Below, one piece after another: positions 17,504-26,242 of a stretch of DNA of 58,250 bases. The stretch comes from Balneolaceae bacterium (GTDB lineage Bacteria; Bacteroidota; Rhodothermia; Balneolales; Cyclonatronaceae), in the NCBI GenBank assembly GCA_007694035.1, contig RECM01000139.1, positions 1 to 58,250 of the forward strand, written 5' to 3'. A program made the position numbers and the translations under genes. The notes below the pieces were generated by a model. That model ran no database searches, was not told the origin of the DNA, and saw only the letters and a list, made by a program, of their open reading frames with translations. Each line of letters opens with the position of its first letter. Within the stretch, counting starts at the first letter, position 1.

Positions 17504-17673
17504 GATATATAAATTATGTTAGAACATAACAAAGTATGTACCTAATTCTGAACATGTATCAAAGTTTGTATTGGAACCGCTTTTCTAAACCATAATCTGA
17601 TATTATGAAAAATATAACAGTAATCTTGTAATGTTCAATTCACTTTTTTACTTTGATAAAACAAACCATATGT
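17504..17673. promoter_or_regulatory. Divergent promoter region between the two sugar operons
   Basis: An AT-rich stretch carries promoters for both operons. On the plus strand TTACTTTG (17648-17655) lies about 20 bases from an upstream CTTG and about 18 before the GntR ATG. On the minus strand TACTTTG (complement of 17530-17536) lies about 27 bases before the SDR start. Both boxes share TACTTTG, one base shorter than TAnnTTTG. Half-sites TGAACAT are scattered at 17549-17556 and, inverted, at 17630-17637, the latter between the -33 and -7 elements of the GntR promoter. Confidence 0.55.
17514..17529. promoter_or_regulatory. Perfect palindrome TTATGTTAGAACATAA, probable GntR operator
   Basis: Two 7-base arms flank a 2-base centre. 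The site overlaps the expected transcription start of the leftward operon, just downstream of its -7 box, which is where a repressor would bind. Its core AACAT recurs in the half-sites near the GntR promoter. Assignment to the adjacent regulator is inference. Confidence 0.6.
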
Positions 17674-18438
17674 ATGAACATTCCAACAAGCAAATCAACA
17701 AAGATCGGACCGCTGGATCATGACAGCTATATTCCGCTCTACATTCAGGCTGAAACCATACTCAGGGAGCTAATCCAGGAGCAGGAATATCAGGACGGAA
17801 AGTTGCTTCCCGATGAAATGTCGCTGGCCGGTATGATGGGTATTTCCAGAAATACGGTACGTCAGGCCATGGACCGCATTGTGAATGATGGCCTCCTTAG
17901 CAGAAAGAAAGGTGTGGGGACCCGTGTTTCGGTTCGTACTGTTACCACCGACCTGGATCACTGGCACAGTTTTACCCACGAAATGACCGGGCAGGGCATT
18001 CCCATAGAGAACCTGAAAACAACTGTGGAATGGGAACTGGCGCCAGATTCCGTTGTGACTTTTCTTGGCATACCGGAAAACCGGCCGGTACTCAAGGTCG
18101 ATCGTCTGCGCAGGCTCGACCGTGCCGGCCTTGTATACTTCAGCTCCTGGCTGCATCCACGGCTTAACCTTAGTGGAACCGAAGATTTCGCGAACATACC
18201 TCTGTATGATATTCTGGAAAAAGAGTGCAGAACTGTCCCCGAGTTATCGGAAGAAGAGATTCGTGCGAGGGGTGCAGAAACCGCCGAAGCAAAACTGCTG
18301 AAGATTCGCCCCGGTGCTCATGTGCTGCTGCGTACCCGCAGGGTATATGATGAAGCAAACAGGCCCATCGAGTACAACACGGGTGTGTACGATGCAGAAC
18401 TGTTCAGTTACAGGATCAAAATAAAACGACCACGTTAA
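17674..18438 (+). CDS. GntR/HutC-family transcriptional regulator of the sugar island
   Basis: An N-terminal winged helix (PLYIQAETILRELIQEQ, LLPDEMSLAGMMGISRNTVRQAMDRIVNDGLLSRKKGVGTRV) is followed by a UTRA effector domain (PENRPVLKVDRLRRLD, IRARGAETAEAKLL, VLLRTRRVYDEANRPIEYN). HutC-type regulators usually repress until a small sugar or sugar phosphate binds the UTRA domain. The start was set at ATG 17674 (MNIPTSKSTK) instead of the track's TTG at 17653. Its stop overlaps the next start (TAATG), so regulator and importer are co-translated and probably autoregulated through the palindrome upstream. Confidence 0.9.
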   Translation: MNIPTSKSTKIGPLDHDSYIPLYIQAETILRELIQEQEYQDGKLLPDEMSLAGMMGISRNTVRQAMDRIVNDGLLSRKKGVGTRVSVRTVTTDLDHWHSFTHEMTGQGIPIENLKTTVEWELAPDSVVTFLGIPENRPVLKVDRLRRLDRAGLVYFSSWLHPRLNLSGTEDFANIPLYDILEKECRTVPELSEEEIRARGAETAEAKLLKIRPGAHVLLRTRRVYDEANRPIEYNTGVYDAELFSYRIKIKRPR

Positions 18439-19781
18439 TGCTTCGATCCGTCTCCCTTTACCGGGTGGTTCTTGCTGTCGCACTGTTTACAGTCGCTATG
18501 GTCGCGGCATGTGGACCTGTTTCGCGGGATACGGTATCCGACAGGGTACAGATTAAGTATTGGTATGTGTCGGGTGCCACGGAACAGGTGCCTCTGAGTG
18601 TTACCCTTTTCAATGCATCGCAGGATTCGATCGAGGTGATTCCGGTTGCCATTCCATGGAAAGAGCATGAAAAAAAGGTGCTTACGGCAATTCTGAGTGG
18701 CGATCCTCCCGACATCATCAACCTGGTTACACCAATCGTGAAATGGGCGTCGCGCATGGCTCTGCAGCCCCTTGATGAAAAGATCGCCGGATCGGATAGG
18801 GGCGAAGAAGATTTTTATCCTGCCAACTGGGACGATGTTACCTGGATGGGCAGTGTTTTCGGGTTACCCATGCATACCGCATCGTACGCTTTCTTTTTTA
18901 ATAAAGACCATTTCAGGCAGGCCGGGCTCGATCCCGATATGCCACCCGATACATGGGACGATGTACTGAATATGGCACGCAAGCTGGATACCCGCGACGC
19001 GATGAACAGGATAACCCGTATGGGGTTTCTGCCGGATTATGGTAACCTTCAGACCCCCATCCTGATGGCATGGCAGCAGGATATGGATTTTCTGAAGGGT
19101 GATACCCTGGTAAATCTGAACGACAAAGCGCTTATTGCTGCCATGGACTGGATGGAATCGTTTTATGAGCCGTTTACCCTGCACGAACTGCTTGGTTTTC
19201 AGGCCGGTCTGGGACTCGCCGATCAGCACGGTTTTATATCAGGCAGGATCAGCATGATGGTGCTTGACAATACTTTTCTCGATCAGATTGGCCGGTATAA
19301 TCCCGGCATAGATTATGGTGTTGCAGCTATACCAACCTGGCCCGGATATCCTGAGGTGAGTTCAACAGGTACCTGGTGGGTGGCCATACCACGGGGAGCT
19401 GCAAATCCGGAAGAAGCCTGGGCATTTATGGAATTTGCTACCAGTGCCGAAACCCAGATTTACGAAGCACTTAATATGAAGGAAAACCTGTTTCCCGCCA
19501 ACCGGGCGGCCCTTACAGATTCCACCTTCCTGATGGTACATCCCACTCATGAAATGTTTACCCGTATGCTGGCCGTGGCCAGGTCACCCTCCGTAGTGCC
19601 GATGGCACACGATCTTTTCTGGAGGGAATACGGAGCGGCAAGAGAATCGATAAAATATGGCAGGCGTACGCCTGGTCAGGCCCTGATGCAAGCCGAGAGA
19701 AGAATACAGAGAGAGCTCAACGATGCCATAGAATACGACCGTTTTGTGCGTTCGCGGATGGATTTTGGGGGTATGCCATGA
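18438..19781 (+). CDS. ABC sugar-binding lipoprotein (family 1 / CUT1 type)
   Basis: The lipoprotein signal ends in VAACG with the lipidated Cys at residue 25, so the protein is anchored to the periplasmic face of the inner membrane. The body resembles family 1 extracellular solute-binding proteins (VLTAILSGDPPDIINL, FGLPMHTASYAFFFNKDHF, WDDVLNMARKL, GTWWVAIPRGAANPEEAWAFMEF). Such proteins usually bind oligosaccharides or glycosides. It overlaps the GntR stop by one base and permease 1 by four. Confidence 0.88.
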   Translation: MLRSVSLYRVVLAVALFTVAMVAACGPVSRDTVSDRVQIKYWYVSGATEQVPLSVTLFNASQDSIEVIPVAIPWKEHEKKVLTAILSGDPPDIINLVTPIVKWASRMALQPLDEKIAGSDRGEEDFYPANWDDVTWMGSVFGLPMHTASYAFFFNKDHFRQAGLDPDMPPDTWDDVLNMARKLDTRDAMNRITRMGFLPDYGNLQTPILMAWQQDMDFLKGDTLVNLNDKALIAAMDWMESFYEPFTLHELLGFQAGLGLADQHGFISGRISMMVLDNTFLDQIGRYNPGIDYGVAAIPTWPGYPEVSSTGTWWVAIPRGAANPEEAWAFMEFATSAETQIYEALNMKENLFPANRAALTDSTFLMVHPTHEMFTRMLAVARSPSVVPMAHDLFWREYGAARESIKYGRRTPGQALMQAERRIQRELNDAIEYDRFVRSRMDFGGMP

Positions 19782-20668
19782 GCAAGGTTCTTCTATTCGA
19801 AAAAAGAAAAGCGCTTTCCGGATGGTTATTCGTATCACCCTGGCTGTTCGGGTTTCTGATATTCGGCCTCTACCCGATGATCATGTCATTCTACTACAGC
19901 CTCACCCGCTACGACGTACTCAGGATTCCACAGTTCATCGGTCTGCAGAACTATTCAAACCTGCTGTTTAATGATCCGGATTTCTGGATCTCAATCTGGA
20001 ATACCATGTTTTATACGGCATTCCGGGTGCCGGCGGCAATCATCCTGTCGCTGCTGCTGGCCGTGCTTGTGAACCAGGCGGTGAAAGGTGTGAGGATATT
20101 CCGTACCATGTTTTTCATCCCCAGTATTGTTACCGGCGTAGTACTTTCGGTATTATGGATGTGGCTATTTAACCCGCAGTACGGACTGATCAACAGCGGT
20201 CTGGCCGGTTTGGGAATTATCGGTCCTCTATGGCTGCAGAGCCCCGACTGGTCGAAGCCCGCCATGATCGTAATGAGCCTGTGGTCGATCGGGGGACCTC
20301 GAATGCTGGTTTTTCTTGCCGCCCTTCAGAATATACCGACCCAGCTTTATGAGGCAATCGAACTGGATGGAGGTGGATGGTGGGATAAATTCCGCCATGT
20401 AACCCTGCCATCGCTGTCGCCCGTTATTTTTCTGTGGGGTATTCTCGAAGTAATCGGATCGTTTCAGGTATTTGTGGAGGCCTATGTAATGACCGAAGGC
20501 GGCCCGCTGAACAGCACGTTATTTTACAATCTGTATCTTTACCGCAGGGCATTCGATGATTTCGAAATGGGGTATGCATCGGCGATGGCGTGGATTCTAC
20601 TTGTAATTACACTGGTTGTTACCGTTGTGCAGATCAGGCTTAGTAAAAAGTGGGTGCATTATGGGTAA
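19778..20668 (+). CDS. ABC sugar transporter permease 1 (MalF/UgpA type)
   Basis: An inner-membrane protein with six predicted helices. It has an N-terminal GWLFVSPWLFGFLIFGLYPMIMSFYYS typical of MalF/UgpA-like CUT1 permeases, and the EAA loop YEAIELDGGGWWDKFRHVTLPSLSP, which contacts the ATPase. FYNLYLYRRAFDDFEMGYASAMAW near the C-terminus is also typical of the family. It overlaps both neighbours (4 and 8 bases), as expected for subunits made in fixed ratio. Confidence 0.92.
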   Translation: MSKVLLFEKRKALSGWLFVSPWLFGFLIFGLYPMIMSFYYSLTRYDVLRIPQFIGLQNYSNLLFNDPDFWISIWNTMFYTAFRVPAAIILSLLLAVLVNQAVKGVRIFRTMFFIPSIVTGVVLSVLWMWLFNPQYGLINSGLAGLGIIGPLWLQSPDWSKPAMIVMSLWSIGGPRMLVFLAALQNIPTQLYEAIELDGGGWWDKFRHVTLPSLSPVIFLWGILEVIGSFQVFVEAYVMTEGGPLNSTLFYNLYLYRRAFDDFEMGYASAMAWILLVITLVVTVVQIRLSKKWVHYG

Positions 20669-21479
20669 AAAGCTCATCCTTTATATCATCCTGAGCCTGC
20701 TGGCCGTCATTTTTGTGATGCCGTTTCTGTGGATGCTGTCCACATCGCTGAAGGCCGATCAGCAGATATTCACCATGCCGCCGGTATGGATCCCTGAAAC
20801 CATTGTCTGGAGCAATTATCTGAGGGTTTTTGAGGTGATGCCGTTCTTTACATATCTGTACAACACTACACTCATAACCGGTCTCACCATTCTGGGTTCG
20901 GTGCTGTCGGGCTCGCTGGTGGCGTACGCTTTTGGCTGCCTTGAGTGGCGCGGCCGCGACGCCCTTTTCCTGCTTGTTCTGGCCACCATGATGTTGCCAA
21001 TGCAGGTAACCATGATTCCTGTGTTTGTTTTATTCAAAGACCTCGGCTGGCTCAATACCATAAAGCCGTTAACAGTACCCGCATTCTTCGGTGGGGCAGC
21101 TTTCAATATCTTCCTGCTCCGGCAGTTTTATATGACTATCCCCAAAAGCCTGCTGGATGCGGCAAGAATTGACGGATGTCCGGAAATTCGCATTTGGTGG
21201 TCGATCGTAATGCCTCTGGCCAAGCCGGCACTGGCCACAGTGGCCATAATGACGTTCATGTTCACCTGGAACGACTTCCTTGGCCCTCTTATCTACCTTT
21301 CTGACCAGGCACAGGGTACACTGGCACTGGGACTTGCATCACTTGTTGGGCAGCACCAGACAGACTGGTCGTTGCTTATGGCCGCTTCGCTTCTGATGAT
21401 GCTGCCAATCATACTGCTGTTTTTCTTCTTTCAACGGTTTTTTATCCAGGGTTTTACCATGAGTGGAATCAAGGAATAG
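20661..21479 (+). CDS. ABC sugar transporter permease 2 (MalG/UgpE type)
   Basis: The second CUT1 permease. LWMLSTSLKADQQIF is the hallmark N-terminal region, and LDAARIDGCPEIRIWWSIVMPLAKPALATVAI is the EAA loop. The track start (20616) lies inside permease 1; ATG 20661 (MGKKLILYIIL) gives a normal first helix and an 8-base overlap. The TonB receptor follows after 4 bases, so inner- and outer-membrane uptake components are on one transcript. Confidence 0.92.
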   Translation: MGKKLILYIILSLLAVIFVMPFLWMLSTSLKADQQIFTMPPVWIPETIVWSNYLRVFEVMPFFTYLYNTTLITGLTILGSVLSGSLVAYAFGCLEWRGRDALFLLVLATMMLPMQVTMIPVFVLFKDLGWLNTIKPLTVPAFFGGAAFNIFLLRQFYMTIPKSLLDAARIDGCPEIRIWWSIVMPLAKPALATVAIMTFMFTWNDFLGPLIYLSDQAQGTLALGLASLVGQHQTDWSLLMAASLLMMLPIILLFFFFQRFFIQGFTMSGIKE

Positions 21480-21483
21480 AACA

Positions 21484-24420
21484 ATGAGAACAAACATACT
21501 CATCATATTACTGTCTCTGATCCCGATACTGGCCTTTGCACAGACCAGTGGTCGTATAACAGGCACAATTACCGAACGTGCTACCGGTGAACCTCTGGTA
21601 GGTGTTAACATTACCATAGATGGTACATTTATCGGGGCTGCGGCCGACGAGGATGGCTATTACAACATCATACAGGTACCATCAGGCACGTATACGGTGG
21701 TTTTCTCCATGATCGGCTTTCAACAGGTACGGGTTACGGATGTGGTGGTTCGTACGGGGCTTACCACAACCATCGATATGCAGATGGATGAGCAGTTAAC
21801 CGAAGCGGATCAGGATATAGTAGTGACCGCCGAAAGGCCGGTTATTCAACAGGATATTACCTACAGTATACAATATATAGGATCTGTAAGGCTTGAAAAT
21901 CTGCCGGTTACCGATGCACGTGAAGGCCTTTTCGTTCAGGCCGGGGTGTTCCTCGATCCCATTCCCGTTGCCGGTGGCCTGGGGTCGGCCGGGCGGGGAG
22001 AAAAGCGGTTCTCGGTACGGGGAGGGCGCCAGGATGAAGTGAAATGGTTTATTGACGGTGCCCGTACGGCAACTCTTGTAGCAGGGCGGGCCGACTGGGG
22101 TGGTTCATTCACTAACCTGAATATGGACATCATTGAGGAAATACAGCTGATGACGGGTGGATTTACGGCTGAATACGGCGATGCACAGTCGGGTATCGTG
22201 AATGTAATAACCCGAAGGGGGGGCAGCCGGCTAAGCGGTTCGTTCAATTATATGTACGGCCTGCCCGGACAGAAACACTTCGGTGAATACCTGTATGACC
22301 GGAATACGCAGCGCGAGTTTCTTGACAATACGCTGCCCGATGGCACACTCAACCCGAACTGGTGGACACCCGAACGTCAGCGGCAGGTGTATGACTACCG
22401 GGATGTGGCCGACCACAGCCTGAATGCCAGCCTGGGTGGGCCCCTGTTCAGTATCGGGTCAAAAGAGGTGCGTTTTTTCGCAGCTACCCAGATCAAACAG
22501 CATGCGTATGCTTTGCCGAGGCCACGCGATTCACGCAATTCGGAAAACTACTTTGCAAATATTTCTACTGCCGGCAGGGGCTGGACAATGAGGCTCAACC
22601 TCATGGGCGACAGGGACGCACATTCAACCCTTCAGGAAAACGGAGATTTTACGTCACAGGCCAAATACTACCGCGGGTGGGGTACCCTGTTGTATAATTA
22701 TACCTATAACGCATCGCTTCATTTTACACGGGTTCTTGCCGATAACCTGTTTCTGAGTTCCAAACTGAGTTATTACCGGGTGGAATTCAGGGAAAAACCG
22801 GGCGATTACACCCAGCTTGGCAGAAGTGCAAATCCGACTCTGTTCGGGTTTCAGCGCTACGACGGCTATGAAGTAGAGCCATTTGATCAGTTCGCACCTA
22901 TTTTGAAAAACAATATTGGTACGGGCGATGTATCCCTCACAATGGCGCTCAACTGGCAGGCCGACCGTAACAACCAGATACAAACAGGATTTGATTTCCG
23001 CTACCATTCATACAATGAAAGGTACAAATATCGCCTTTCGTCCTATTCAATGGATGAACGGTTGTGGCTGAACCGTGGCCTGCACGAAAATTACAACCCC
23101 ATTCAGTTCGCTGGTTACATCCAGAACAAGATGGAATTCGACAGTATGATCCTGAATTTCGGGGTACGCTACGACTATTTTAATCCGAACAGAGACTGGT
23201 TTGTACCCACAAATCTGTTCAATACCTCGATTAATCCCGACTATGATTCCGCTCTGGATCCGCAGAATACCCAGGTTGACAGCAACGGAAATGTGAAGTA
23301 CAGCTTTGAAAATGCAGCCGGTAAACCACGTGAACCACACAGGTCTTACCATATGATCAGTCCGAGGTTCGGGGTTTCTTTTCCAATGTCGGTGAATACC
23401 CTGCTGCATTTCAATTACGGTCATTTCTACCAGATGCCGGCCATCGATCAGATGTTTGAATTTACGTACTTCCGACCGGTCTATATAACAGACCAGCTGG
23501 CAGCTGAACTTGTTCTGGCCGATGCCGAAGGCCGTGCACCCCGGCATATTCCATCTACCGACGGTGATCCGGAACGCGTGGTCGAGTATACAAGGGAACC
23601 TCTCAAACCCATGTTAACCATACAGTTCGAAGTGGGGATTAAACACAATTTTTATGATTTTGCCGTACTGGACGTGACCGCTTTTTATAAGGATGTTTTC
23701 GATCAGACCGAAGAAAGGGTCGGTTTGTTTGACCGGTCGATACGGGGCTATGATCCCTGGCGCGACCGAATTAACCCGAACCAGAGTTATGCGTCTTTCC
23801 TGTCGGGCGATTACGGAGATTCCAGGGGATTTGAAATCAGTCTGGCCAGCCTGTTCAGCCGCCGGTTCAATTTCGATATCAATTACAGTTTCAGCCGTTC
23901 AACAGCTGGCAGGGCAAGTCCACGTATTGTTACCATTCAGGAAGATGGCAGTACCACATTTGAGTGGGATTCCGACGTGAACAAGAGAATTCCGGTTGAG
24001 CGAAGTTTCAGCCGTCCCCACATACTCAGAACCACGGTATCCTACACAGATTACGGGTTCAATACCAGTTTGATGTACCGGTTTATTAGTGGTCAGGCAT
24101 TTACGTATCTGCAGCCTGCCGATCCCGCAGATACCTACAACAATTATCGGTATCCGGGAAATCACAATGTTGACGCACGAATAGAGAAAACCTTCAACCT
24201 GGGCCGTCTGCACCATATTTCGGCCTACATGCTTGTAACCAATGTGTTGAATATCCGGAATTTGCGTGCCTATGGCGATATCCTGTTCGATGCGGATGCA
24301 ACCAGGTTGTATGTCGAAGAGGGTGTGGTTTCGAGCATTGACGGGGCCGGATACGATATGAGCTGGCAAAATTACTTTGAGCCGCGGCGTTTTTATTTCG
24401 GAGTTAAATATGGTTTCTGA
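21484..24420 (+). CDS. TonB-dependent receptor with an N-terminal carboxypeptidase-like domain
   Basis: Outer-membrane active transporter. Signal peptide MRTNILIILLSLIPILAFAQ is followed by a CarboxypepD_reg-like domain (GRITGTITERATGEPLVGVNITIDGT...GYYNIIQVPSGTYTV). A plug domain comes next (RFSVRGGRQDEVKWFIDGAR, MTGGFTAEYGDAQSGIVNVITRRG), then a long beta-barrel ending in aromatic FYFGVKYGF. The start is ATG 21484; the track's 21463 start lies inside the permease. The barrel resembles the SusC-like receptors of Ignavibacteria and Balneolota that occur without SusD. Here it is followed by an FnIII-T9SS protein and a PorV-like protein. Substrate presumably the island's glycan. Confidence 0.9.
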   Translation: MRTNILIILLSLIPILAFAQTSGRITGTITERATGEPLVGVNITIDGTFIGAAADEDGYYNIIQVPSGTYTVVFSMIGFQQVRVTDVVVRTGLTTTIDMQMDEQLTEADQDIVVTAERPVIQQDITYSIQYIGSVRLENLPVTDAREGLFVQAGVFLDPIPVAGGLGSAGRGEKRFSVRGGRQDEVKWFIDGARTATLVAGRADWGGSFTNLNMDIIEEIQLMTGGFTAEYGDAQSGIVNVITRRGGSRLSGSFNYMYGLPGQKHFGEYLYDRNTQREFLDNTLPDGTLNPNWWTPERQRQVYDYRDVADHSLNASLGGPLFSIGSKEVRFFAATQIKQHAYALPRPRDSRNSENYFANISTAGRGWTMRLNLMGDRDAHSTLQENGDFTSQAKYYRGWGTLLYNYTYNASLHFTRVLADNLFLSSKLSYYRVEFREKPGDYTQLGRSANPTLFGFQRYDGYEVEPFDQFAPILKNNIGTGDVSLTMALNWQADRNNQIQTGFDFRYHSYNERYKYRLSSYSMDERLWLNRGLHENYNPIQFAGYIQNKMEFDSMILNFGVRYDYFNPNRDWFVPTNLFNTSINPDYDSALDPQNTQVDSNGNVKYSFENAAGKPREPHRSYHMISPRFGVSFPMSVNTLLHFNYGHFYQMPAIDQMFEFTYFRPVYITDQLAAELVLADAEGRAPRHIPSTDGDPERVVEYTREPLKPMLTIQFEVGIKHNFYDFAVLDVTAFYKDVFDQTEERVGLFDRSIRGYDPWRDRINPNQSYASFLSGDYGDSRGFEISLASLFSRRFNFDINYSFSRSTAGRASPRIVTIQEDGSTTFEWDSDVNKRIPVERSFSRPHILRTTVSYTDYGFNTSLMYRFISGQAFTYLQPADPADTYNNYRYPGNHNVDARIEKTFNLGRLHHISAYMLVTNVLNIRNLRAYGDILFDADATRLYVEEGVVSSIDGAGYDMSWQNYFEPRRFYFGVKYGF

Positions 24421-24424
24421 ACAG

Positions 24425-26242
24425 ATGAAATACATACCATTTTTGCTGTTTCTGGCATATCTGCCGGCAGTTGCAACCGGGCAAAACCGTGTGGCCGAAT
24501 TTGAAATTCATGCGAGGGGCAACCTGTGGGAGACCGTACGTGATGATGGCCGCCTGGGAGCGCCTGATCCGAATAACCGTTTTCAGAACTTTCCAAGCCT
24601 CGACTGGCCGGGCGGCCCCACTTTCATGGATAAAGATGATCAGCGCCATTACCGCGTATCAGCCGGGTTGTGGATAGGAGGACGCCGCGCCGATAATTCG
24701 ATATTCTTTGTTGAAAACGGCCCGTTTCAACTGGTGAATGTGCAGTCGGTTCAGCCGATGCAGAAAATAACCAATTACATCGAAGACCCCGGCTTCAGAC
24801 CGGAAGAGGCTGAAGAGACCATCATTGCCGATTTTACGACCACCGAAAACCTCAGGGTCGTTCGCAAGAGCAGGGTGTGGAGCTTCAGGGGGTACACGAA
24901 TATGATCCTGTATGAATATGAAATTGAAAATTCCGGGTCACAGAATCTGACCGATGTCTTTGTTGGTTTTCCGAACCTGCTGCGGCCCAGCTACCAGGAT
25001 TTTGTAGTACATAATGGATGGGGCGACGATTTTAACCGTGTCGACGATCAGGTCCGGTTCGACCCGGATCGCAGGCTGATGTACACATGGGATGATACCC
25101 CCAGCTTCGACCTGCCATCAGATGTTGGTAATTATCTGGCATCAGCGAATGAGCTCAGAACAACCGGCTACGCGGGTTATGCAATCGTGGATTACGATCC
25201 TGTATCCGATGGCCGTCAGCAGCCTGCCGCAGCGCTTTATGCTCAATACCTGAATAATGAACGCTTCTTTACCGGTCTGAATACGCCGGTTAACGATATG
25301 TACAATCTGCTGAACGGAACGGATACAAGCCTGCAGGCTGATGATGATGAAAGGCTCGCACCATTTATGCTGATGTCGGTAGGGCCATACAACCTGGGTC
25401 CGGGACAAAAGGTGCGTATTGTAGTAGCTGAAGCTGTAAATGGCATCCCCCAGCAGCGGGCTCTGCTCGGTTTGTCGGCACAGCCACAATTACCGGCCGG
25501 TCTCGACTCCCTGCGCAGAACCATCGACCGCGCTGCCGCACTTGCAATGGCTGATTTCAGGGTCGCAGCGGTACCCCCTCCCGTTCCGGATATTACGATA
25601 ATACCGTCGCCATCTGACCAGTCTGTAACCATATACTGGACTCCAATTGAACAGTCATGGGTCAATCCACTTGATCCGTCCCGGACCATACGGGATTACC
25701 GGGTTCTTCGAAGCAGCCGGTCATTTATCGGTCCTTATGAAGTTCTGGCTACCATACGACCGACCCGGCCCATAGATATTACCCGTTACTACGATGAGTT
25801 GAACAACCGCTGGGTTTTCCGGGACGAGTCGGTGAGCCTTGGTGCAGAATACTATTACGCGGTAACATCCGTGGATGTCAGAAATGTTGAAAGCTGGATG
25901 ACCAACCGCAACGAGGAAGGAATCCGCGCTGCAAGGGATCCGGCCGCCGACGCGGCAAATGTGGGCGTTTTCCCCAACCCGTTCAGGCTCACATCCGGTT
26001 TCCCCGGCACAGGTCAGCAGAACGATATCATATTTACCAACCTGCCTGTAAAATGTACGATTCGTATTTATACCAGCAGCGGTGAGCTCGTGAAGGAAAT
26101 ACGCAGGGATAATCCGAATTCGGGTGAGGAAGCATGGAATCAGCTTTCCGATGCGCGACAGCGACCGGCACCGGGCATCTATTTCTGGACGGTAAGCTCC
26201 GATGTGGGCACGGCAACAGGAACGTTATTGATAATCAAATGA
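24425..26242 (+). CDS. Secreted FnIII-containing T9SS protein, candidate surface glycan-binding partner of the receptor
   Basis: Signal peptide MKYIPFLLFLAYLPAVATGQ (ATG 24425; an in-frame ATG at 24410 overlaps the receptor stop). The N-terminal ~370 residues contain GLWIGGRRADNS and a beta-rich domain of a large uncharacterised family seen beside such receptors. A fibronectin type III-like domain follows (SDQSVTIYWTPIEQ to YYYAVTSVDVRN). The C-terminus is a T9SS-type sorting domain (VGVFPNPFRLTSGF to TGTLLIIK). It is placed between receptor and PorV-like genes, with spacings of 4 bases and a 4-base overlap. A SusD-like docking role is inference. Confidence 0.7.
   Translation: MKYIPFLLFLAYLPAVATGQNRVAEFEIHARGNLWETVRDDGRLGAPDPNNRFQNFPSLDWPGGPTFMDKDDQRHYRVSAGLWIGGRRADNSIFFVENGPFQLVNVQSVQPMQKITNYIEDPGFRPEEAEETIIADFTTTENLRVVRKSRVWSFRGYTNMILYEYEIENSGSQNLTDVFVGFPNLLRPSYQDFVVHNGWGDDFNRVDDQVRFDPDRRLMYTWDDTPSFDLPSDVGNYLASANELRTTGYAGYAIVDYDPVSDGRQQPAAALYAQYLNNERFFTGLNTPVNDMYNLLNGTDTSLQADDDERLAPFMLMSVGPYNLGPGQKVRIVVAEAVNGIPQQRALLGLSAQPQLPAGLDSLRRTIDRAAALAMADFRVAAVPPPVPDITIIPSPSDQSVTIYWTPIEQSWVNPLDPSRTIRDYRVLRSSRSFIGPYEVLATIRPTRPIDITRYYDELNNRWVFRDESVSLGAEYYYAVTSVDVRNVESWMTNRNEEGIRAARDPAADAANVGVFPNPFRLTSGFPGTGQQNDIIFTNLPVKCTIRIYTSSGELVKEIRRDNPNSGEEAWNQLSDARQRPAPGIYFWTVSSDVGTATGTLLIIK

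Noticed and set aside
21484-26242. SusC/SusD pair
   Set aside because: The gene after the receptor has no lipobox and no SusD-type helical TPR pattern. It is an FnIII/T9SS protein.
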